Positions 56,655-64,000 of a stretch of 64,000 bases of DNA are shown here, in pieces. Under the pieces are notes generated by a model. That model was not told the DNA's origin. It saw nothing but the letters and a program-made list of their open reading frames with translations, and made no database searches. The position numbers and the translations under genes were made by a program. Source of the stretch: Triglochin maritima (lineage: Eukaryota; Streptophyta; Magnoliopsida; Alismatales; Juncaginaceae); assembly GCA_963682175.1 (NCBI GenBank), contig OY821784.1, positions 30,485,621-30,549,620 of the forward strand. Reading direction: 5' to 3'. Positions within the stretch are counted from its first letter, which is position 1. Each line of letters begins with the position of its first letter.

Positions 56655-58123
56655 TCAACCAAGCCTCTGATCACGAAGCAGCGAGGAATGGGAGTCAAGA
56701 GAAGCCTTTATGCGACTAAGCTGCGCTGAGGTGGCATCATGTCGAGCATTTGAAGAAGCTTCAATCGCATCAAGACGAGCAGACGTGGAGGCTTCGAAGG
56801 CATCAACTTGGTCGGACAGATGCTGAAAACGACGGAGATCAAGAAAAGTGGAGGCCGACCATTGTCCTTGAGACGAAGCCTCAGAGTCTCCCTTACCCCA
56901 CCAGGAGCTCGAGTCACGAGGATCCTGACGAGGCATCCACCTCGAATCTTCAGACTCTTCTTCTTCTTCTTCTTCAGAGTCGTCATCTGATTCCTCGTCA
57001 GAGAAATGTGGTGGAGAAGGAATAGCAATAGATTTGATCTTGGACAAGGTGGTCTTACAAATAGGAAATTTTGTAGACCAAAGAAGAAAATGCTTTGACA
57101 TCTATCTTCCAATGAACAAACAAGACAGATAGCCACATAGTATATGGAAGATACGGTCCACTACGATGACTCATGTGCATGATTATAAAAAAAGACCAGT
57201 CCACCCAAATTTTCTTAAAGATGCAAAAGATACACGAGCTCCATATTAGAGATTTCATTGTGGTGACCAAATTTGGGAAGGAGGTTATATGAAACGATTT
57301 GGGCAATAGTTCGGGGTACGGGATGCAAAAGAGAGGCATTATGCTTAAAACGACCGTGTACCCGAGGAGGTGGAATGGCATACAATTCATTAACAATTTT
57401 CTCAATCTCGGTACCAGGGAGAGCACCTTGAGGATAGTCTAGATAAATGTGAGTACCCCTCGACTCAAAATGTAAAGTTTCAGCCAACAATTCGGGTGAA
57501 ACCCTATATTCAATCCCATTGGTCAAGGTAGTTAAGACAGGTAGATTTGGGACTTTTCGGAGATTGCAATAGAATTGTTGCACAAGGAAAGGATAGTAGG
57601 GTTTTGATGCAAGAGTTGTGTGAGAGTAAGTGAGCCTATTCGCATCCAAATATGATCGTAAGGAGAAGTTTGCGAAATTAGCTACCTCAACCTTGCGACA
57701 AGGGATGAAGTTAGCAACCGAGAAGACTTCGTTCCACGCCTTTTGAGCAGCATCGTCAACCGGAAAGAAGTGATGCAAATGTTGAACCGGAGTAGCCGGA
57801 GCACGAGAAGATGAAGGTTGGGAGTCTTGTTTCTTCTTAGTGCGGTGTTCGGTAACCACCTCCGGAGTACCTCGTTTCTTTGAGATGGACATCTTATTTC
57901 GACCCATTGAGAAGGAGGAGGGTGGAGAAGGGTGTAGAAAGCAATGGGGGTCGAAAGATGGAAGAAAAATGGGTGGTGGACGGCTAGAATTGGCGGGCGG
58001 TCGACCGGAAGGAGAGGGGCGGTAGCTAGGGTTTGAAGAGGGGAGAGTGAAAAGTGAAGAGTAAACCCATGATTTTACCCAAGAATGCTGAAATGACAGA
58101 CACGATCGACCGTCTGGGTGCAT
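56655..58123 (-). pseudogene. Extra ORF, putative plant transposon protein, frameshifted
   Basis: It lies between RNase H and the 3' LTR on the element's coding strand. The likely start is ATG 57907 (MGRNKMSISKKRGTPEVV). The first frame (to 57215) has a basic N-terminus and a globular part (WNEVFSVANFIPCRKVEVAN; FVQQFYCNL-like; VLTTLTNGIEYRVSPELLAE). A second frame continues with FFIIMHMSHRSGPYLPY. A third (57101-56655) has an acidic run and an Ala/Ser/Asp-rich coiled coil ending in SLLRDQRLG. The pattern is like the plant family annotated as putative plant transposon protein. Function is unknown. In Sireviruses an env-like ORF sits here, but I see no signal peptide or clear membrane anchor. 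At least two frame changes break it. Confidence 0.68.
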
Positions 58124-58740
58124 CGGTCGACCAGACGGTTAAAAAAAATTAATCCAAACCAACTGAACGAACGTCCGGAGAAAAGTTGTCGGACGATGCG
58201 ATTTAGTCGGTCGACCGAAAGGTGAATGAGAAGAAACTCGGCACTTACTAGCACTTTTCGGTCGGACGAAATGCACCAGCCGATCGACTGAAGGATGAGA
58301 GAAAGAAAGAAGAACAAGGCCTGATGATATTTTGTTGGACAAAGAAAAAACGCACAGTCGACCGAACAACTACCACGGTTGACCGAAAGCCAAAATGGTT
58401 CGACCGGTCACTTAAGTGAACTTAAGGATCAAATCAACCAGAGGAATATCGGTCGAACGGAGCACAACGGGCGATCGACCGTAAAACACCAGAGAAGACA
58501 AAATCAACACCAAAGCACACCGGTCGAACGAACGAACGAACTAATTCGGTCGACCGACAAAGGTAGAAATTTTAAAAGGAAGTTGCAGCACAGCAATCCG
58601 GTCAAACGAAACGTCATTTCCGGTCGACCGAACCGTGTCTAAAAGAGAAATGCAGATTGAAAACACAACAAAAATCCACAGAACTTAAATATAACCTCAA
58701 TCAAGTTGCAAATTTCGAAAATATGGCATGATATATCAAA
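58124..58740 (-). other. Internal palindrome-rich untranslated region
   Basis: There is no ORF. CGGTCGACCG and variants (CGATCGACCG, GGTCGAACG, GTTCGACCGG) occur at least a dozen times between 58080 and 58635. This is the same motif set as in the LTRs, but placed between pol and the extra ORF. Confidence 0.75.
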
Positions 58741-58741
58741 G

Positions 58742-60190
58742 TTATACGTAATTTAAATTGCACATGCCTAGATTTAGTCTTATATGATAAAATTGATCAA
58801 CATTTAAGGGTTTTGTGAATATATCTGCAAGTTGATCATTTGTGGGAACAAATACAAGTTTAATGTCTTCTTTTGTTGCATGATCTCTAAGAAAGTGATG
58901 TCTTGCTTCGATATGTTTAGTTCGTGAATGCAATATGGGATTTTTCGAAAGATTGATAGCACTTGTATTGTCACAAAATATAGGAGTTGTTTGAAACTCA
59001 AGTTTCAAGTCTTTGAGGGTTTGCCTCATCCACAAGACTTGTGCACATGCACAACCGGTGGCAATATATTCAGCGTCGGTTGTTGAGAATGCTACACTAT
59101 TTTGTTTCTTATTAAACCAAGAGACAAACGATTTTCCCAAAAAATGGCAAGTGTCACTAGTGCTTTTACGATCTAAATGCAACCGGCATAGTCGGCGTCG
59201 CTATAAGAAACAAGATCAAAAGCCCTAGTCTTGGGATAAAACAAACCAAAATCTTGAGATCCTTTGAGATAAAGAAAAATATGTTTCAAGGCATTAAAGT
59301 GAGATTCTTTTGGACAAGCTAGAAAACGAGCACATAAACACACGGAGAACATAATATCCAGATGACTAGCGGTAAGATAAAGCAAGGATCCTATCATACC
59401 TCAATATTGCTTGATATCCACCTCCTTGCCATTTTCATCTTTGTCCAACTTGGTGCTAGTGCTCATAGGAGTGTTGTGTGGCTTGCTATCTTCAAGACCA
59501 AATCGTTTTAGAAGTTCTTTTGTGTACTTTGCTTGGTGTATGAAGTTCCCATTTTGAGTTTGCTTAATTTGAAATCCAAGAAAGAAATTGAGTTCACCAA
59601 TTAAGCTCATCTCGAACTCCCCCTGCATAGACTTAGAAAATTCTTTGCAAAGACACTGGTTTCTTGCACCAAATATTATATCATCAACATAAATTTGCAC
59701 CACTAATAAATCATGATCATAGGATTTAACAAAAAGCACGGTATCCACTTTACCCATACTAAAACCTTTGTTGATTAAGAAGTTCTTCAACCTCTCATAC
59801 CAGCCCTAGGAGCTTGTTTGAGGCCATAAGGAGCTTTCTTAAGTTTAAACACATGGTTTGGATAAGTTTCATTTACAAATCTGGGGAGTTGTGAACATAA
59901 GCTTCTTCATTTATAAATCCATTTAAGAAAGCACTTTTAACATCCATTTTTAATAATTTTATATCCATATAAGATGCATATCCTAACAACATGCGAATGA
60001 CTTCCATTCGAGCGACGGGGGCATAAGTTTCATCAAAGTCTATCCCTCCTCTTGGCGATAACCTTGAGCAACGAGTCTAGCTTTGTTCCTAACTACATTC
60101 CCATCTTCATCAAGTTTGTTTCGAAAGATCCATTTGGTTCCAATAACCGTTTGGTTGGAAGGTTTTTGAACAAGTTCGCATACATCATTT
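58742..60190 (-). pseudogene. pol: Reverse transcriptase and RNase H of the copia element
   Basis: RT: an N-terminal stretch near 60060-60190 (GTKWIFRNKLDE-like), then 59790-59401 with the active site YVDDIIFGA and LNFFLGFQIKQ. The connection (59397-59173) has MIGSLLYLTASHLDIMFSVC. RNase H (59182-58742) has STTDAEYIA, CDNTSAINLSKNP and a C-terminal ADIFTKPL. Frame breaks occur near 59800 (a base missing in the APRAWYERL-type motif), 59400 and 59180. The enzyme copied element RNA into DNA; this copy is dead. Confidence 0.88.
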
Positions 60191-61195
60191 CAAACAAATT
60201 GATTTAGCTCTTCATGCATAGCCATTAACCAAAATTCATCATTACATGCTTGTTCTACTTTCTCGGGTTCTAATGTAGAGATAAATGTATAAGAGTCACA
60301 AACTACATGAGCTTTAGAATGTGTTGTCACACCTTGAGAGATATCTCCTATCACAGAGTCCTTTGGATGATCCTTTCTATAGGTCCAATCCTTAGGAAGA
60401 TCCTCTTTGTCCTCTTGTGGAGAAATTGGAGGTCCTTGATGAGACTCAAGATAGGCATCTTGTGATGATACATGTCTAATAATATCCATGCAATCATCAT
60501 CAAGAGAGTAGCTGTCTACACAAGCTAACTCGTCAAAGTTGACGTGTAGAGATTCCTCAACACAACTAGTTCGATTATTGTAAACTCTATATGCTTTAGT
60601 CCTATCGGTATCAAATTTATCCAAGTTGTCTTTAGTATTGAGGACAAAACATTTTGAACCAAAAACTTTAAAGTAAGAAATTTTTGGAATCCGGTCATGC
60701 CAAAGTTCAAAAAGAGTTTTCTTTAAAATCGGTCTAATGAGAACACGATTTAAAACATAGCAAGATGTATTAACGGCTTCGCACCAACAATATTTTGGAA
60801 GTCCTTTTTCCACAAGCACGATTCTTGCCATTTCTCGAAGAGTTCTATTTTTCATCTCAACTACCCCATTTTGTTGAGGAGTGCGAGGAAAGGAAAAGTT
60901 ATGCTCAATTTCATATTTTTTCACAAAACTTTTGAAACGATTAATTATCAAATTCTCCTCCATGATCACTACGAATAGCGACTATGTTGAAATCTTTTTC
61001 CCTTTGAACATGTTTGCAAATGTTTTTCAATCTTTCAAAAGCATCATATTTGTTTGCTAAAAACAAAACCCAACTGAATCTTGAAATATCATCGACGATC
61101 ACAAATGCATATCTTTTACCTCCTAGACTCACGGTCCTTGAGGGTCCAAAAACATCTAAGTGTAAAAGCTCAAGGGGTTTTGAAGTTGACACCAC
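60190..61195 (-). pseudogene. pol: Integrase of the copia element
   Basis: The catalytic triad is present over two frames: Asp in LHLDVFGPS, Asp in IRSDHGGEF and Glu in PQQNGVVEMKNRTL. The C-terminal part has SYFKVFGSKCFVLN. The frame changes near 60955, between the second Asp and the Glu. Integrase joins element DNA to the genome. Confidence 0.88.
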
Positions 61196-61197
61196 AT

Positions 61198-61506
61198 TTA
61201 AAGATTTGAAGGAAAATTTAAATTGTTTTCCAAATTGGCTGCATCACAAAGTTTGTCCTTTTTTAAATCAATTTTTGGTAGTCCTCTAATCAATTCAAGT
61301 TTGGACAATTTGTGCAATTGCGACATACTAATATATCCTAAATGGTTATGCCATAACCAAGCTTCGTCATGTGAGGCAACTAAACAAGTTTCAACATTTA
61401 AATTTCTGAGGTTATCAACATGTATAATGTAAATGTTGTTAGATCTATATCCCCTAAAGACAATTTTCATGTTGTTTAGAAATAATATGGAAAGTATGCT
61501 TATCAA
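61198..61506 (-). pseudogene. pol: GAG-pre-integrase (zinc) domain
   Basis: WLWHNHLGYISMSQLHKLSK supplies the His pair of the HHCC zinc domain; the Cys pair region near 61250 is cut by a frame change. It precedes the integrase core in the expected order. The protease region upstream (61510-61760) is too broken to read. Confidence 0.75.
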
Positions 61507-61822
61507 ACAGAACTAGAAAATTCTTATCGGTTAATTGACTAACACTAAGCAAGTTATGTTTCAATCAATCTACTAATAACACTTTTTCAATATTTGGAGT
61601 AGAAGAATTGCCAACATTTCCAATACCGACAATATGACCTTTTGCATTATCTCCAAATGTGCGGTTCCTCCCTTCTTAGGCTTTAAGCTTGATAGAACTT
61701 GGGAGTCGCCCGTCAGGTGCCTTGAGCACCCGCTATTGAGAATCCACTTCCCTTTTCTCCTTGCTTTTCACTACAAACAAAGAGACAAGTGAAGACTTTG
61801 GTACCCAAATTTGTTTGGGTCC

Positions 61823-63514
61823 TTAAGGGTTAGCTTTTGGTACCAAAACTTGAGTAGTCTTAGGTACCCAAACATTTGAATGATTTATTTTCTTAACAAG
61901 TGAATTTTTCATTTTAACAAAATAAGATGTGGGATTCTTTTGTTTCCCTCCTTTGTAACCTAGACCATGTTTTGTGAGAGATTGAGTTTGTGTTCCAAGA
62001 AGCATGTCAAGCATCTTTCTACCTAAAGTGAATTTCTCTAAATTTTTTGTGAGTTGCTTATTCTTGGCAATGAGATCTTTATTTGTATAACTCTCTTTTA
62101 TACATTTCAGAAATTTTATCTCATCATTTAGAGTTTCAATTTCTTTGGCTAGCATGTCACATTTGATAGATTGATCTAGATTCACTTTTTTTGCTAATTT
62201 GTTTATATGACAAATCATTTCATAGCGCTCGGCAAGTTCATGAAAAGCATCTAATAAATCATCATAAGGAGATGTTTCGTTTAGGGATACATCATCGTCG
62301 TTAATCTCCACCACGTGAGGTTAATCACTTGTCTTTGGTGATGGAGGTAGGCTTGAGTCGGAATCAACATTAGAAGCCACAAAACACATATGTGCTTTCT
62401 CTTCTTGGGAGTATTCGGAGTTGGAGTCCTTTGATGAGCTAGAGTCATCCCAAGTGGCCTTGAGGGCCTTTTTCCCATCTTTCTCGCGACGATCCCTTCT
62501 CTTGTAATCATCACGTCTTCTAGGCCTCTCTTCTTTTTCTTTTCGTGATGGCCTTTCATCTCTATCTATTCTTGGTCTCTCATCCCTTTCTCTTCTTGGA
62601 GGATATTTTTTTCTTCTCTTCGTTCACGATCCCTCGGCCTAAGCAATGGACAATCCTTCTTCATGTGGCCGGTTTTGTTGCACTCATAGCAAATGAATGT
62701 CCGAGAAGATTCTTCTCTTCCTTTTGCAAATTTTCTTTTGAGAGGAACTTCTTGAAGTTGCGGTTAGGAAAGCAACATCTTCATTGGTGTCCTCATCTTC
62801 AATTGCTTCCGAATCCGAGGTTGCTTTTAAGGCGATTTATTTCTCTTTCCGTCTACCCCCTTCCCGTTCCTTCTCCTTCTCTCTTCTTTCTTCCATTTGA
62901 ATCTCATAAGCCATCAGGCTTCCAATGAGATCCTCCATCTTCAACTTTGAGAGATCTTTGGCTTCTTCAATTTCCATAATCTTTTTCTCCCAATCCAAGG
63001 TCAAAGACTTAAGAAACTTTCGTACCCTATCACTTTCAACCAAAACCTTAGGAGTTAGTAATAAGAGTAAAGTGAGTATGCATCTCGCTAATGGATTCAT
63101 TCGGTTTCATAGCAAACATTTCATACTTTTGCATAAATGAATCTATCCTAGTTTCCTTAATCGATGATCGACCTTTAAAGTGACTTTCTAACATATGGCA
63201 AGCCTCAAATGCGGAATCACAAGCATTAATTCTATTGTATTGTTCATCGGTTAACCACACAAAAGTATGTTCATGAGTTTAGCATTCATTTGAATCATGA
63301 CTAATTCATCATCATCCATGGTTTCTAAGGGTTTGTTTTGAATGTATGGTATTTGAAAGAACACCCATAGTTTAACATCATAAGATTGTATGAACGTGGC
63401 CATGTGTTTCTTCCAATAGGCATAGTTGGTTCCATCAAACAACGGGGGTCTTTCGGTGTGAAATCCCCCACGTTGTTGGTCCATTGCTACAAATGTGAGT
63501 TTGTCTAAATGCAA
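61823..63514 (-). pseudogene. gag: Gag of the copia element with CCHC zinc knuckle
   Basis: The frame starts near 63484 (MDQQRGGFHTERPPLFDGTN) and continues through at least five segments in different frames (63251, 63048, 62837, 62281 and 61823 ends). A CCHC zinc knuckle, CYECNKTGHMKKDC, lies at about 62650-62691, followed by an Arg/Lys/Glu-rich stretch and the acidic, coiled-coil tail with KHGLGYKGG. It is homologous to the intact Gag at 12214-13854, which lacks the knuckle. Confidence 0.85.
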
Positions 63515-63521
63515 TTAACAA

Positions 63522-63534
63522 GGCTCTGATACCA
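63522..63534 (-). other. Primer binding site, initiator tRNA-Met
   Basis: TGGTATCAGAGCC on the - strand, next to the 5' LTR, identical to the site at 13893-13905. Confidence 0.9.
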
Positions 63535-63536
63535 AT

Positions 63537-64000
63537 TGTAGAATCTACTAGGCCATAATATTAGTCTAAAGGGGGGTGAATAGACTAATTTATAAAGTTT
63601 AACAAACTATGCCAAATTAAAAGCTAAGACACATTAATGTGAATAAGATAATGACAAACCACAACACCAGATGTATAGAGGTTTGGATCCAACCACCAGA
63701 TCTTAGTCCTCTCTTACAAATTACTCTTACTCGAGCCACTTCGCGTCCTCCACTGATCCGATATCCGTTGCAGGCCGAGATCACGCCTTTACACCAAAAG
63801 CTTTGCGAACACCCTCGCCTAGCTTGGACCTCCTTCTCACAATCCGAGAAGAGCTTCACACCGGAAGCTTAGTACAATTCTTGAAAACTTTACTTCAACA
63901 ACTAATCTTGAGCACTTGAAATGGATGATGCAATCAAAGAAGGTGATTTCAAGTGAGAAGATGTGAGCACAAAATGTTTAGAGCAAATATGAGAGTAGTA
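63537..64000 (-). repeat. 5' LTR of the copia element, cut by the window end
   Basis: It starts at 63537 with TGTAGAATC and follows 54553 onwards with about 20 differences in 460 bp. Only the R/U5 part is inside the window; the palindromes should lie beyond. Confidence 0.88.

Larger units (their letters stand above)
54553..64000 (-). mobile_element. Copia (Sirevirus-like) retrotransposon, 5' LTR runs off the window
   Basis: 3' LTR 54553-56266, extra ORF 56655-58123, RNase H and RT 58742-60190, integrase 60190-61195, GAG-pre-integrase 61198-61506, gag 61823-63514, primer binding site 63522-63534 and 5' LTR from 63537. The order gag-integrase-RT-RNase H is that of Ty1/copia. An additional ORF before the 3' LTR is a feature of Sireviruses. 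Coding parts are broken by several frame changes. The two LTRs differ by roughly 4-5% over the 460 bp that can be compared, so the copy is much older than the gag-only element. Confidence 0.9.

Noticed and set aside
1..64000. tRNA, rRNA or other structural RNA genes
   Set aside because: I looked for tRNA A/B-box spacing and cloverleaf arms and found only the tRNA-complementary primer binding sites of the copia elements.

Overview
This window looks like nuclear DNA from a flowering plant. It has spliced genes with GT-AG introns, AT-rich spacer, and dense plant-type transposons (MULE, hAT, PIF/Harbinger, Ty1/copia, Ty3/gypsy). I cannot name the species. I recognise two host genes: a complete ubiquitin-specific protease of the UBP25 type (24065-34737, + strand, nine exons) and the last two exons of a peroxin-13 (PEX13) gene (38935-39251, - strand). 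Almost everything else is mobile DNA.

Layout. 1-6867 is a Mutator-like element with a broken FAR1/FHY3-type transposase (+) facing an Ulp1-type SUMO-protease-like gene (-) whose eight exons still read through in frame. 6868-16450 is the 3' part of a Ty3/gypsy-like element. Its LTR was hit by a copia LTR (now solo, TSD ATGTT), and that solo LTR was hit by a very young gag-only LTR element (10067-15420, TSD TTAGT, LTRs of 1513 bp with four differences seen by eye). 16451-18531 is the 3' end of a related copia element. 18574-21980 is a dead hAT transposon broken by further copia LTRs (20300-21882 and 21981-23370). A small hAT-type MITE (23417-23683) lies about 400 bp upstream of the protease start codon.

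The protease gene has a 5.3-kb first intron filled with about 17-18 degenerate copies of a 200-320 bp unit that appears to have grown from its own 5' splice region. 34738-38934 holds no gene I can support. 39334 to about 41948 is a Harbinger-type element keeping only a broken ORF1; it sits in the PEX13 intron. 42673-49463 is a second MULE with CpG-rich palindromic terminal inverted repeats. It holds a transposase that lost its catalytic core, a plant mobile domain (PMD) gene on the opposite strand, and a 7-copy tandem array of a mini-exon in the transposase leader. 49588-54400 is repeat debris. 54553 to the window end is a copia (Sirevirus-like) element on the - strand with gag, integrase, RT and RNase H, all broken by frameshifts, plus an extra ORF between RNase H and the 3' LTR.

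A theme links the copia elements. Every LTR, and one internal stretch, carries an array of the 10-bp palindrome CGGTCGACCG and its half-sites. These are sharp in the youngest copy and decayed in older ones. Palindrome arrays of a different sequence are known from Sirevirus LTRs, so this is probably the same kind of cis-acting system with its own sequence.
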